In this document: positions 32,234-44,032 of the stretch, one piece after another | Position numbering within the stretch: position 1 is the first letter of the stretch | How the letters are laid out: every line of letters starts with the position of its first letter | Source: Mesomycoplasma hyopneumoniae J | Lineage (GTDB): Bacteria > Bacillota_I > Bacilli_A > Mycoplasmatales > Metamycoplasmataceae | Direction of reading: 5' to 3' | NCBI RefSeq assembly: GCF_000008205.1 | Contig: NC_007295.1 | Location: 806,001-870,000, forward strand | DNA: 64,000 bases | The notes under the pieces: generated by a model | Databases searched by the model: none | Told to the model about the DNA's origin: nothing | What the model saw: only the letters and a program-made list of their open reading frames with translations | Translations under genes and position numbers: made by a program

Positions 32234-32806
32234 CTATTTATCAACTTTTTTTAGATTTTTATACTCGAAAGTTGCTGGAGTTCGGCGACCAAAAACACTT
32301 TCAAGCTCGACGGTTATTAGGGTTTTAGTTACATTCATCTCGATGATTTTCCCAAAATCATCAGAAAAAGGGCCATGGGTTACTTTCACTCAATCACCGA
32401 TTTCTCAATTAATTGTGCCGTCGTTTGTTTGTTGAAAATTAAGAATTTGTTGATCTCATTTTTTTCTCATTCTTTCAAATTGACGCGGTGAAATTGGTGT
32501 TGGTTTTGTTCCTCTACCATGAGACCCGACAAGTCCTGTTACATATTGGGTATTACGCACCACAAATCAAGCCTTGTCAACCATATTCATCTTAATGAAA
32601 AAATATCCCTTATATAAATTTCGGTATTTCAGCTTTTTTTCTCCTGGTTTATTAGGATTTTCTTCATAATAAGGGACGTCAAATTTCGTTATTTCTTGGA
32701 AATGTTCCTCTAAATTTTCGTATTTTATCCGATTTTTGAGCAAACTAATGGCAGTATCCTCTTTTGAAGAAATAGTTGAAATCATATACCACTTGTAAAT
32801 TTTCAT
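32234..32806 (-). CDS. nusG: Transcription termination/antitermination factor NusG
   Basis: NusG binds RNA polymerase and modulates pausing and termination. The 190 residues begin MKIYKWYMISTISSKEDTAI and contain LYKGYFFIKMNM, a family-specific core, the WFVVRNTQYVTGLVG loop (TGA Trp) and a C-terminal KOW domain with VKVTHGPFSDDFGKI. An extended loop (about residues 45-65) matches other mollicute NusGs. It is the last gene of rpmG-secE-nusG. Confidence 0.93.
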
Positions 32807-32825
32807 AACAAAACTAACCTTTTTT

Positions 32826-33050
32826 TTAAATTCCGACGCCAGCCTGATTCCAAATAAGTGCCGCAATAACCGTAACTGCAAAAAAAACAAACATAAAAAT
32901 TGTGGAAAAAAGCAAGGATTGACCAAAACTTTTAAAGGTAACACGGCCGCTAGGCCATTTCACTCTTTTCATTTCCTTTATAAAAAGACGAAAATAATAC
33001 TTCTTTTTACGTGTTTTTTTCAGTTTTGGCGTTTTAATCGGTCTTTCCAA
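32826..33050 (-). CDS. secE: Preprotein translocase subunit SecE
   Basis: A 74-residue single-span subunit of the SecYEG channel. The conserved cytosolic stretch FIKEMKRVKWPSGRVTFKSF precedes one membrane helix (LLFSTIFMFVFFAVTVIAAL). The start is TTG at 33048-33050 behind AAAGGGA. It lies between rpmG and nusG, the common bacterial order. Confidence 0.93.
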   Translation of the reverse strand: MERPIKTPKLKKTRKKKYYFRLFIKEMKRVKWPSGRVTFKSFGQSLLFSTIFMFVFFAVTVIAALIWNQAGVGI

Positions 33051-33063
33051 CTTTTTTCCCTTT

Positions 33064-33204
33064 CTATTTTTCTTCCTGATGTAAGGTTGATTTACGGCAA
33101 ATTTTACAAAATTTATTAATTTGCAGACGATTTTGCACTGATTTGCTTGTTTTATAATTCCGATTTTTACACAAGCTGCAACTTAAACTAATTTTCTTTT
33201 TCAT
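33064..33204 (-). CDS. rpmG: 50S ribosomal protein L33 (first copy)
   Basis: Small zinc-ribbon ribosomal protein of 46 residues, MKKKISLSCSLCKNRNYKTS onward, with CxxC pairs at SLCSLC-like position 9-12 and FCKIC. It sits upstream of secE as in Bacillus. A second L33 gene is at 57067; both keep the cysteines. It is too short for a length-filtered ORF search but clear by family. Confidence 0.9.
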   Translation of the reverse strand: MKKKISLSCSLCKNRNYKTSKSVQNRLQINKFCKICRKSTLHQEEK

Positions 33205-33254
33205 ATAAATTATAAACTAAATTTATTAGATAACTTATAATTATAACCTAAAAA

Positions 33255-33809
33255 TTAAAAAAAACTACGTAATTTATTATTTGTTAGTCGAATAAAATCA
33301 TTGACTTTCTGGGTTGTAAGTCCTATTTTTTTAGCAATCTCCTTTGTCGGAAAGTCCTGAATGAAAAACATTTGAAAAATTTCGTATTCAACTTCATCAA
33401 GATTGCTAGTAATTCGGTTGTAAATATCTTGAATTTCATAGTATTCCTGATCGGATTCAGCTGCAAATTGGACTGTTTCTGATAAGTCATCAAGTGAAAT
33501 TGAAAAATTGGCAATTTGATAATTTTTTGTTGTAAATGAAGTTGCATAACCTAACATAAACAATTTAATTTTATGAACTAAATAATTTTCTAGTGGAATT
33601 CCCAAACTCGGATCAAATTCTTCATAAAGATTTACAAATTTTTCAATTGAAGCGTTAAATAAATCCAAATAAGTTAGCGGAATTTGATTAAAAGTTTTCA
33701 TTACCTGTTTTGAACAAGCTAATAAAATATGTGAATATTTATTTAAAACCTTTAAACAGCGTTTATTTTTTTTTATCTTTTCTTTTCGCTCTGGTGACAT
33801 AGAAAACAC
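33255..33809 (-). CDS. SigH-like sigma-70 family factor
   Basis: A 184-residue protein with the two-domain plan of small sigma factors. Region 2 reads TYLDLFNASIEKFVNLYEEF followed by DPSLGIPLENYLVHKIKLFM, and region 4 is a C-terminal helix-turn-helix, PTKEIAKKIGLTTQKVNDFI. Its place between rlmB and rpmG-secE-nusG is exactly that of sigH in Bacillus, so orthology is likely. The start is GTG at 33807-33809 (AAAGGGA six bases upstream) or ATG three codons later. Alternative sigma factors are rare in mollicutes; the target genes are unknown. Confidence 0.75.
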   Translation of the reverse strand: MFSMSPERKEKIKKNKRCLKVLNKYSHILLACSKQVMKTFNQIPLTYLDLFNASIEKFVNLYEEFDPSLGIPLENYLVHKIKLFMLGYATSFTTKNYQIANFSISLDDLSETVQFAAESDQEYYEIQDIYNRITSNLDEVEYEIFQMFFIQDFPTKEIAKKIGLTTQKVNDFIRLTNNKLRSFF

Positions 33810-33820
33810 ATTTTTTCCCT

Positions 33821-34522
33821 TTATATTTTTGTTTTTTTTATATTTTGTTTTAGAAAAAAAAGAATAATTCCGGTCGCGACTGTCACATTTAGCGAGTTAA
33901 CTGTTCCTTCAAGCGGGATAAAAAAAGTTTGATCACTTGCATTTAAACTGCTTTTTTTGATTCCAGTTCCCTCATTACCTAAAATTATTGCGCAAGGATA
34001 ATTAAACTGAATTTCCTGGATTTTTCTACTTTTTTCTTTAAGATCAGTGGCATAAATTCAAAAATCCATCTCTTTTAATTTATTAATTGCTGAAACAATG
34101 GAATTAACTAAAATAAATTTAAGGCCGACAAAACCACCAGATGAGACTTTCATAGTGGTCTCATTCAATTTTGCTGCTCGCCTTTTAGGTAAAATTATAT
34201 GCTTAATTCCAAAACAATTTGCAGTTCTAATGATATTTCCAAGATTATTTTGGTCCTGGATATGATCAAGGATCAAAATAATTTTTGGTTTATCTTTTAC
34301 TAATGTATCAATTTCAAAAAATTTAAAATTCTCAAGAACACCAACAAAACCTTGGTGATTCAGTCTGACAAGTTTATCTAAAAAATCACGACTAACTATT
34401 TTTACTTTTTGTTTTAAGAAAATTTGATCATTTGTAGGTTTTAAAAGGTAAATTTCCTTAAAAATAAACCCATTCTTGATCGCGTCGGCTAATGAATTTC
34501 TGCCACAAATATATTTAACCAT
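33821..34522 (-). CDS. rlmB: 23S rRNA/tRNA 2'-O-methyltransferase, SpoU/TrmH family
   Basis: A 233-residue SPOUT methylase. The N-terminal substrate domain (MVKYICGRNSLADAIKNG) precedes the knotted SAM domain with LDHIQDQNNLGNIIRTANCF (motif 1), IILGNEGTGI (motif 2) and SLNVTVATGI (motif 3). RlmB methylates G2251 of 23S rRNA; the exact target here is inferred. It lies between cysS and the sigma-like gene, as in Bacillus. Confidence 0.9.
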
Positions 34523-34555
34523 ACTTTCAATCTTTCAAAAGGAAGATGGAAAAAA

Positions 34556-35776
34556 TTATGAATTTTTAAATATTTTTCATAATTCTTCACGGATTTTATC
34601 GGCCTCGGAATAGTTTTTATCCATAATTAATTTGTTTCAATTTTTGATTTTTTCCTGACTTTCGGGGTCCAAACGCATTTTTGTGAAATTAAATCTTAAA
34701 TTTAGAAAAATTTTTCTTATAGTTGAATTTTCTTTTTGTTTTATTAATTCCATAATTAAAAAATTAGCTTTTGCGAATTTGCCCTCAATAAATAAATTAA
34801 GCACTTGTTCAACTTTTTCAGTCTTTTCGTTTTTTTTGTCAAAATATCACTCAAAACAGATCTTTTGGTATTTTTCGATTAATTTTTTATGATTTTTAAT
34901 TAATTCTTCAGTTAAATTGATTGGAACTGTTGGGTTTATTGACAAAAAAATACTTCTAATAATATCTGGATTATATTTATGCGAAAAATTCTTTGCCAAT
35001 AGTACATTATTCAGAGATTTGGCCATTTTTTTTCCATTTAAATTAACAAACCCAGAGCGAAACCAGTTTTCGGCAATTGGATTTCCCGTTAGAGCAAAAT
35101 GTTGAGCATTTTCGTTTTCGTGATGAGGAAAAATTAAGTCAACCCCGCCACCATGAAGATCAAGTGATTTTTTTTGAAAATAATCATAGATAAGTGCTGC
35201 ACATTCAGTATGTCAACCAGGTCGGCCTAAACCGAACAAAGACTTAAAAAACAAGCCTTTTTGGGTTTTTTTTCATAAAACAAAGTCATTTTTTGACTTT
35301 GTTTTTTTAGTATTTTTATCCAGTAATGATTCTATTTTTTGACCAGAAATTATTCCGTAATTAGGAATTTTTAATATGTCAAAAACCAAGTCATTGTTTT
35401 TGTTATAATATGTAAATCCCTTTTTTTCTAAAAGTTTTATATATTCTATAATTTTTTCTATTTTTTCGGTCACCTTAACGATTTTTGTTGGCTTTTTTAT
35501 ATTAAAAATTTCTAAAATTTTAAAATATTCGTTAGTATATTTTTCTGTTAGCTCAGCCTCAGAAATGCCTAATTCTTGTGCTTTTTCAATAATTTTATCA
35601 TCAATATCTGTGATATTATGTAAAAAATTTATCGAAAAACCTTTGTTTTTCAAACATTCAAAAATAGCATCAAAAATAATTATAGTTCTTAAATTTCCAA
35701 TATGAACATCGCTATAAACTGTTGGCCCGCAAAGATAGATATTTAAATTTTTTTTATTAATTAAGTTCATAGTCAT
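34556..35776 (-). CDS. cysS: Cysteinyl-tRNA synthetase
   Basis: A class I synthetase charging tRNA-Cys. About 404-406 residues: ATG at 35768-35770 ([20 protein letters not shown]) or at 35774-35776. Landmarks are [13 protein letters not shown] (zinc Cys and HIGH-type motif), [27 protein letters not shown] and KMAKSLNN. It is shorter than the ~460 residues of many bacteria at the C-terminal tRNA-binding end. The start overlaps the YgjP-type gene by about 14-20 bases. Confidence 0.95.
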
Positions 35777-36440
35777 TTAATTTTCTAATTAATTCCTTAT
35801 AATTAGGAATAATTTCAGCTACTTTTTCCCAAAAAAGTTTATTATGCTTGCTAAAAAAATGGTGCACAAGTTCATGGACAATAACATAATCAATGATTTT
35901 TTTAGAAAAAGGAAGTAAAAAATAGCTATAATGAATTTTTTTTCGCCGATAATTTGTTCCCCAGGCAGCATTTTTACGCGCTATTTTGATTTCATAGTTG
36001 GGAATTTCCAAAATTTGAGCTCAATAATTTGTCCTTTTTTTTAGATAATTTAAAAAAAAATTCATTAAAACTTTTTGAATTTTGGCTTCTAAATTTCGCG
36101 CTCTTGTTAGGGAGAAAACTAAATTTTCAGCTTGTAAAAAAAGTTTATTTTGCGTTTTGACTAAATTATAGTAGTATTTTTTGCCAAAAAGATAAAAACT
36201 AGACTCAGAAAAATTAAGTATAACACGTTTTGGCAAAATTTTCACTACTTTTTGAAAAAAGTTAGAATTTTTAACTATTTTTATTAGTTCCTCAAGTTTT
36301 ACTGCCGGATTTGAACGAACCAAAATAAAATCATCAACCATTTTTATTATAATTTTAGAAAATTTGGGTGAATAATCAAGAAAAATTGTGTAAAATTTAC
36401 CTTGAAATTCTAAAACCAATTTTTTATACCTGGTTTTCAT
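35757..36440 (-). CDS. YgjP-type (DUF45/M48-like) zinc metallopeptidase
   Basis: 227 residues. The family hallmark [16 protein letters not shown] supplies the HExxH zinc motif and the third ligand His, near residue 190. The frame crosses a TGA Trp (36018-36020 region). The function of this family is uncertain; related proteins are minigluzincin-type peptidases. It overlaps the CNNM gene by 17 bases upstream and cysS downstream, so it is translated within one operon. Confidence 0.8.
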
Positions 36441-37656
36441 TTTTGGTTATTTTTACTTCAATGTTGTTGGCATTTTTACTAATTATTTCGAATTCTAAAC
36501 TATATAAAGGTGATCTAAAATAAATTTTATCTCCTAAAATCAGCTTTTTTTTGGGTTTTTGGGCTAAAAGTCATTGATTTAGATCTTTAAAACTCACGGG
36601 CAAGTCAACCTTTAAAGCTTTGTTAATTGTTACAATATTTGTCTCAGCCTTAGTTGTAATCTGATTTGGATTGATCTGGTAGAAATCTAGATCATCACGG
36701 TAGTCATATTCATCATAAATTGGCCCGAATAAACATTCAAGAATATCCTCAAAAGTAAGAATTCCAATTATTTTTTTATTTTCTACATTATCAATGACAA
36801 AACCAAGGTGAGATTTTGCTTTTTTTAAAATTTCATAATTAGTCTTAATCAAATTAGTCGCCAAAAGTAAAGGAGTTTCGACAATATGGTCGTTAATGTC
36901 GAATTTATCAAGATACAAAATATCTTTTGAAAGTAGAATTCCGATGAAATTATTCTCTTTTCAGACTGGAATTCGCGAAAAATTGTGATCAATTATCACA
37001 TTTTTTATTGATTCAAGACTATCTTCGTAATTAACATAGACAAGATCTTTCAATTTTGTAAAATGTTTTGCGGTTTTAAAAGAGTCAAAATCAAGCGCTC
37101 TGATCGCCAGATCTGATTCTTCTTTTTCAAGAACTTCTTCGCGCTGGGCTTGCAAAATTATTTTTTTTAGCTCATTTTCGGTATTAGTAACATTTATTTT
37201 TTTGACAAATTTTGTCATCAAGGTTGCAAGTGGGTATAAAAAATAATAAAAAAAACCGATAAAAAATCAAAAATATTTTAAAAATAAAATCGGTTTTTTG
37301 CGCCCGAAAATCTTTGGATAAATTTCGCCAAAAATAATTAAAGGCGGGGTTGTTGCTGCAATTGAGATCAAAATCTGCAGTGATTCATTAATCGGCAAAC
37401 TGGAAAAAAAAGTCGAAATTATAATCGAAATTCCGATATTTACGATATTATTTCAAATTAAAATGATTGTTAAAGTTTTTTCATAATTATCATAATAGCG
37501 TAAAATTTGCTTTTTTCCCCAGAAAGAATCAGCAATATTTTCATCAACTTTTACCCGACTTGTTGCAGTAAATACAGTCTCGCTTGCAGAAAAAATTGCC
37601 GAAATAAAGAATAAAATCACTAAAACAACGGATAAAATAGCAAAATATAAGGCCAT
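36424..37656 (-). CDS. CNNM/CorC-type transporter with CBS domains
   Basis: 410 residues in the order DUF21 membrane domain (three to four helices, starting [20 protein letters not shown]), two CBS domains (about 190-320, with VIDHNFSRIPVW and LGFVIDNVENKKIIGILTFEDILE) and a CorC_HlyC C-terminal domain. Relatives export or sense Mg2+ (MpfA); older labels call them hemolysin C. Its start overlaps the dnaB stop by one base (TAATG). Confidence 0.85.
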
Positions 37657-39047
37657 TATTCATCCAATCCTAAATTAATATTTGCTTTTTTATTATATGA
37701 AGACTCCGGAATTGCAGGACTAAACTTGCCAAATTCAGGAAAAAAATCAAAAAATAAAGTTCCAATCGGTCCATTTCTATGTTTTGCAATTATAAGTTTC
37801 GTATTTGGGCCCTGTTCTTGATCGGGTTTCTCCTCTTTTTTGTGATAATAATCCTCACGATGTAGAAAAGCGACAATATCAGCATCTTGTTCAATTGCTC
37901 CAGATTCCCTTAAATCCGATAGAACTGGGGTTTTATCCTCTCTTCTTTCAACATTTCTTGAAAGTTGTGAAAGTGCTAAAATAGGAGTTTCGACCTCACG
38001 GGCTAGTTGTTTTAATTTTCTTGAAATAATTGATACCTCGACTTGACGGTTATAATTTTGGTTTCTTGTAGCTGAATTAATTAGTTGTAAATAATCAAAA
38101 ATAATTAAATCATATTTTAGGTTATTTCGATATCTTTTTTGAACTTGTCAGTAAATATCATCAATATTAATCGATCCAGAGTCATTAATTATTAATTTAC
38201 AGTTTTTAATTCGGGTTTCAATTGCCTTTTCGATTGCTTTTAAATCTTCCGCTCTTAAATTTTTTGGGATTTTAAATTTTCCAGATTCAACCCCAGAAAT
38301 AAGCGAAAGAAGTCTTGTAACTAAATCAGAATTAGACATTTCAAGTGCAAAAAATAGGACAGATTTATCATTTTCACAAATATTTCAAGCTAAATTAAGG
38401 GCAAAAGCTGTTTTTCCGACTGAAGGCCGGGCTGCTAAAATTGTTAGATCACCTTTTTGAAATCCAGAAGTTAATAAGTCTAAATTCTCATATCCGGTCG
38501 AAATTCCTTTAATTAAATTTTGACTAGTACGTAATTCTGTTAAATATGCGAAAATTTGAACTGCAATCTCATAAATCGGAATAAAAGTTTCATTTTTAGT
38601 ATTAAAATTCAGAAGATTTATTTTTTGAAGAATTTCTGTGGTTATCTCATAAGAAAATTTTGTTCCGGAATTTAGTTCTTTTGTTGAATCATCAACAATT
38701 TTTTTTAGATCTCTTAAAGTTTTTTTTTCATTTATTATTCTTAAATGTTCAGTGATTTCCGAAGGTAGCGAAAAATTGCTGTTATATAAATTTACAATGT
38801 AGTTGCGCCCGCCGATTTGATCTAATTTACCCGTTCTTTCGAGTTCCTGAAGAACTAGGGTAACCTCAGGATTTTTTGTTTGATTTGCAACATTTTTTAT
38901 TGCTCTTACAATTTCAGCTAAATTTCTAACACTGAAATCATCCGGATTAAGTATGTCAATAAAATTAACAACTTTTTCAGGATTTGCTAAAAGAAAAGAG
39001 ATGATAAATGCTTCAAGTTCAGGAGAATTATAACGAGAATTATTCAT
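37656..39047 (-). CDS. dnaB: Replicative DNA helicase DnaB
   Basis: A hexameric 5'-3' helicase of the replication fork, 463 residues. The N-terminal primase-contact domain starts [20 protein letters not shown]. The RecA-like domain has Walker [19 protein letters not shown], Walker [13 protein letters not shown] and the [15 protein letters not shown] loop. The start overlaps rplI by eight bases. The order gdpP-rplI-dnaB matches Bacillus. Confidence 0.96.
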
Positions 39048-39477
39048 CTTTTGTGATATTTATTTTTAATTTAGCAATAGTTTGAGAACTTAATTTTATA
39101 TCAACAAAACTAGTGCCAAAAGTGGAAATTCCACTTGTTTGGATTGCTTGTTTATCAACAAAAATCCCTTTAATTTCAAGTTCTTTTTTAATTTTTTTAG
39201 CTGTAATTGCCCCATGAACTGATTCTTTATTTCCCTTTAATTTAAACCAGAGAACTAGCTTTTCAATTTCGATTTTTAGTTTGGCAATTTGTTCCTGTTT
39301 TTCTTGTTTTTCGATCTCAATTTGCTGTTTTCTTTTAACTAAAAGTTTTTCTGTTCGGGCATTTAGGGGCTCGGCTAACTTATTCTTGAATAAAAAATTA
39401 GTGGCATAGCCAGGGGAAACATCGATAATTGTATTCGCTTTTCCATCTTTTGTATCTTTAATTAGGATTACTTTCAT
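39040..39477 (-). CDS. rplI: 50S ribosomal protein L9
   Basis: 145 residues, the usual length. The N-terminal domain MKVILIKDTKDGKANTIIDV and SPGYATNFLFKNKLA is the L9 signature; a long Lys/Glu helix connects to the C-terminal domain. It overlaps gdpP by 20 bases and dnaB by eight. Confidence 0.95.
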   Translation of the reverse strand: MKVILIKDTKDGKANTIIDVSPGYATNFLFKNKLAEPLNARTEKLLVKRKQQIEIEKQEKQEQIAKLKIEIEKLVLWFKLKGNKESVHGAITAKKIKKELEIKGIFVDKQAIQTSGISTFGTSFVDIKLSSQTIAKLKINITKDE

Positions 39478-41455
39478 ATTCTCTCCTTTTAATTGCTAGT
39501 TTGATATTATTGACAAATTCAGAAAAAGTCTCAACTGTTGAATAAGCGGCTGCCGAATTAAAACTACCACCCCCACCAACCTGCTCGGCGATATATTGAA
39601 CATTAACAGTTTCAAGACTTCGAGCTGACATTTTATAATTTTTTTGTTGCGGTAATTTTGCAACAACAAAAGCAGCTTGCCGATTTTTAACTAGTAAAAT
39701 TTGATCGCAGGCAATTGCAACAAGATCGGTATCAATTTCACGATCTAGACTTGAAAGAAAAAATCCTTCTTTAATTTCAACAACATTTTCTAAAATTTCC
39801 TTAATTGTTTTTGATTCTGACTCGTTTAGTTTAAGAAATTCGGCTGTTTTTGCTGTTTTTGCGCCCCATTTAACAAGAGCCGAAACAGCTGAAAATGTTG
39901 AAGAACTTGCTGTTTTTTTTAGTTGAGCTGAGTCAATATAAATCCCATTTAGTAAAATTTGGGCCCATTCGGGATCGATTTTTAGATCAGAATGAAAGGT
40001 TAAAAGGATTAAATGCGTGATAATTTCGCAGGTTGAAGAAGAAGAAACATCAATATAATCATGAACTAGCTCCAAAAGTCCTTGCATTTTCGGGGAAATT
40101 CCGTGATGGTCAAAAATAAAAACGTTTTCAAGACTGATATGGTCAAAAGCTTTAGGATTTTCAATTCTTTCAAGATCAGAGACATCAACTAAAATGGCAA
40201 GACAAGTATCATTATTTTTTGAAGCTAAGGAAATTTTTGTTGAAGTAGCTGGTGAAATAAAAATTTCTTTTTTAATTATTGATTCAGACTGGGATAAAAA
40301 TAGTGTGGTGGTAGGATCAAAGGTGCGATTCTGGATATAAAAATTTACCTTTTTTTTATAGATAATTTCGGCATATCTTTTTAAAAAGTTACCTAAAACA
40401 AAGGCTGATCCAAAAGAATCAAGGTCAGAATTAATATGACCATAAATGATAATTTTATCAATTTTTTCTAATTTTTCAACCAAAATCCGCGCAATTCGTT
40501 TTAACTTTACAAGTGAATGATGATTTAAGGATTCGCTATAAGATCCATAAGAAAAAGGTTTTTTTCCATAGGGATAAATTGAAACCTGATTACCACCGCG
40601 CGCCTTTGAGAAAATTAGGGCTTCGTTTGCCAATCTTTTGATTTCGACTAGATTTGTAGTGGCAATTCCAAAACCAACAGAAAATCAAACTTGAGTTGTA
40701 TCATCAATTTTCGTATTTTTTTCATGAAAAATGTAGAAGTGATTTTTCTGTCAAATCATAAAAGTTTCATAATGAAGAACTAACATAATCCGGCCATCTG
40801 CATATTCTTTGTATAAAAAGCCAAATTTTTGTGCTAGTTTTTCAAAGAAATCATTAATAAAAATTTTGATTTTAGGATAGTCTTGATCACTACTGCGAAA
40901 ATTAGAAGAAACAAGATTATCCACCTCAATTTCGGCAAAAACAAGCGAATTATTCTCATATCCCTGCGAAATTGACTTAAAAAGTGTGATATCTTTATAA
41001 GAAATTCAATAGTCAAATTTGTTAAAATTAATCTCAAATCAATTATTTCCCCTTTTGATCTCAAATTTTGAGGGAATATCTTCTGTTTTTTTATACTGGG
41101 GGAAAAGGTAGAAAATATCGCGATTAATCAGTCTTTCAGGATATAAATTTTTAACATATTTTGAAACTTTTACTATTTTATAGGTCGATGATAAATTAAT
41201 TATTCCAAGATTGTTTTCCTCATTTATTAGATCAAATTTTTGATAATAAAAATGGTTTTGTTTGGTGATAAATTGGTATAAAACAACTATTCCAATGGAT
41301 AAAGAGATGATAAAAACAGCAAAAACAATAACGGCAACGGCAAAAAAAAGGTAGAAATCAAAACTATCATAAAAAATAACCTTTAATAACAAGGTCAAAA
41401 TTTCTGCTAAAAAGCTTATAAATGAAACTGAAAAGGGAAATAAAAATTTTTTCAT
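39458..41455 (-). CDS. gdpP: Cyclic-di-AMP phosphodiesterase GdpP
   Basis: 665 residues with the GdpP plan: two N-terminal membrane helices, a PAS-like segment, a degenerate GGDEF-like domain, then DHH and DHHA1 domains. Catalytic motifs are GHINSDLDSFGSA near residue 338, FDHHGISP near 447 and GGGGSFNSAA near 628. The enzyme hydrolyses c-di-AMP, which controls potassium and osmotic balance in Gram-positive relatives. TGA Trp codons are read through. It starts three bases after the leuS stop. Confidence 0.93.
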
Positions 41456-41458
41456 ATT

Positions 41459-43831
41459 TTAATTATTTTTGAGAATAAAATTTAGAATTTTTCTCGGGAT
41501 ATAAATGACTTTTATTATTTGCTTATTTTGCAAATAGTTACGTATTTTATAGTCTTTTTTGGCAATCTCGATGATTTCTTCTTGTGATTTTTCATCTGTT
41601 AATTCGAGAATTCCGCGGTTTTTCCCATTAATTGAAACAGGTAAATGAAAAGTATTTTTAAAAATTTTTGACCGATCAAATTGAGGTCAAATCTGGAAAT
41701 TTAAGGGTTTTTGTCCTAATTTTTCAAGTAATTCTTCTGCTGTATGCGGTGCAAAAACTGAGAAAATAATTAAAAAATCTGTCAGATAATTTTTTGAAGG
41801 AATTTTTTGCTTTTTATTTAGAAAATTAATGTAAACCATTAATTTTGAAATTGCCACATTGAACTTAAAAGTTTCGATTAAATTTGTGATTTCGAAAACA
41901 AAATTATTGAAAAAATACGTAAATTCATAGTCTTTTTCAAGTTCGGGGTCAATTTTATAGTCAGCTAAAATTGTTCTTTGTACCCGTTGAATTCAGTTAA
42001 AAATTGAAACTACTCCATTTTCATCTCAAAGTCGAAGATCCCCAATCGGACCCATAAACATTAAAAAAATTCTAATTGTATCAGCGCCAAATTTGTCTAT
42101 GATTTCCGTAGGATTTATCGTATTTCCTTTAGATTTCGACATTTTTTGACCATCAGAACCTAGTAACATTCCTTGATGAATTATTTTTTGAAAAGGTTCA
42201 GAATTTGGAACTATCCCCGCATCAAATAAAACCTTATGTCAAAAACGGGAATAAATTAAATGGCCAACCGCATGCTCCTGACCCCCTATATAAAGATCAA
42301 CTGGCAGCCATTTTTTGAATTTATCATAGGCAATTTTTGAATCAAGCGGCAAATATTTATCTTTTTCTTTTAAAATAAAAGCTAGATAATACCATGAGCT
42401 TCCGCTTCATTGTGGCATTGTATTTGTTTCCCGGCGGTAGTATTTCCCATTTTTTTCAAAGAAAACTCAGTCTTTTATCGATGCAAGTGGGGACTGGCCA
42501 TCACCAGAAGGCATAATTTTATCAGTATGTGGGAGCTCAACTATTTTCTCTTCAAGATAAATCTTTCCTTTTTCATCAAAATAAACCGGAAAAGGTTCTC
42601 CTCAGTATCTCTGACGGGAAAAAACTCAATCTTTTAGTCGAAAAATTGTAGTTTTTTGAACTAAATTCATTGAATTTAGCTTACTGAAAATAGAATTTGC
42701 TCCCTCTTTAATAGTCAAACCAGAAAATTCTGCAGAATTTATAAGTAAATTTTCTTGATTTATTACTTTAACATAATCAATTTGGAAAATTTGAGCAAAT
42801 TCTAAATCAGCTAAATTATGGGCAGGAACCCCCATAATTGCAGAAGTTGCATAGTTATTTAGAACATAATTTGTAATATAAATCGGAATTTTACTTGAAT
42901 TTAAAGGATGAACCGCATATAATCCAGTGAAAATTCCTGTCATTTTACTTTGTAATTTTGGACTTGAAAAGCTGTTTTGCTCAATAAATTGGCTGATTTT
43001 TTCCTTATTTTTAGCCAATTTTTGAGCAAAATTATGTAAAGGTGCAAGGGCTAGGAAACTTACTCCATAAAAAGTTTCGATTTTTGTTGTAAAAATTTCA
43101 AGAAATTCACCGGTTTTTTCAATTAAAAATTTAATTTTTCACCCTTTTGATTTACCGATTCATTTTTTTTGTAAAGTTTTTAAAGAATCAGGAAAATCAA
43201 CTTGATCAAGTCCATCAAGTAATTTCTGTGCATATTCAGTGATTTTTAAAACTCACTGTTTCATTTTTTTTAAAATTACAGGAAAATTTCCTCTTTCACT
43301 GACAAGCGCACCATTTTTTTCCCTTTTTAATTCCTCATTTGCTAAAACAGTGCCTAATTCCGGGCATCAATTGACTTCAACTTCGCGAATCTCAGCTAAA
43401 TTTGCCTTATATAATAGTTTAAAAATCCACTGAGTTTGGACATAAAATTCTGGATCAGAGGTGTTAATTTCCTTATCCCAATCATAAGAAAATCCAAAAG
43501 AAATTATTTGTTTTTTAAAATTTTCAATATTTCTTTTTGTAAATTCACCCGGATGATTACCTGTTTTTATCGCATATTGCTCTGCAGGCAAACCAAAAGC
43601 ATCCCAACCCATCGGATGAAGCACGTCAAAACCATTTAAACGTTTAAATCTAGCAACAATATCAGAAGCCGTATAGCCAATCGGATGGCCTAGATGCAGA
43701 CCAGAAGCCGAAGGATAGGGAAACATATCGAGAATATAGGCTTTTTTTCTAGATGTCTCGGTTGTTTTGAAAACCTTATTTTTATACCAGTAATCTTGTC
43801 ACTTTTTTTCAATAGCTCGGTGATCTAACAT
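41459..43831 (-). CDS. leuS: Leucyl-tRNA synthetase
   Basis: 790 residues starting [20 protein letters not shown]. Catalytic motifs are [20 protein letters not shown] and KMSKSKGNT. The CP1 editing domain is present but its two key motifs are altered: TTKIET where TTRPDT is usual and [11 protein letters not shown] where VPAHDxRDxxF is usual. Post-transfer editing is therefore probably weak or lost, as has been reported for other mycoplasma synthetases. It is the first gene of the leuS-gdpP-rplI-dnaB run. Confidence 0.95.
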
Positions 43832-44032
43832 GATAGTTACCTAAATTATAGCATAAATTTTTAAAATTAAAAGCCAAAAGTGACTTTTCTAAAAAGGAAA
43901 AATTAGAAATATTTAAAAAAGTACTAATTCCAAAAGCATTTTTTGAATATAAAAACCAAAAAATGCTTAAAAACAAAGATGTTTTGTGTTAAAATTTTCT
44001 TAAAAAATTTTAAAAAAGTAATCGGTTTTAAT

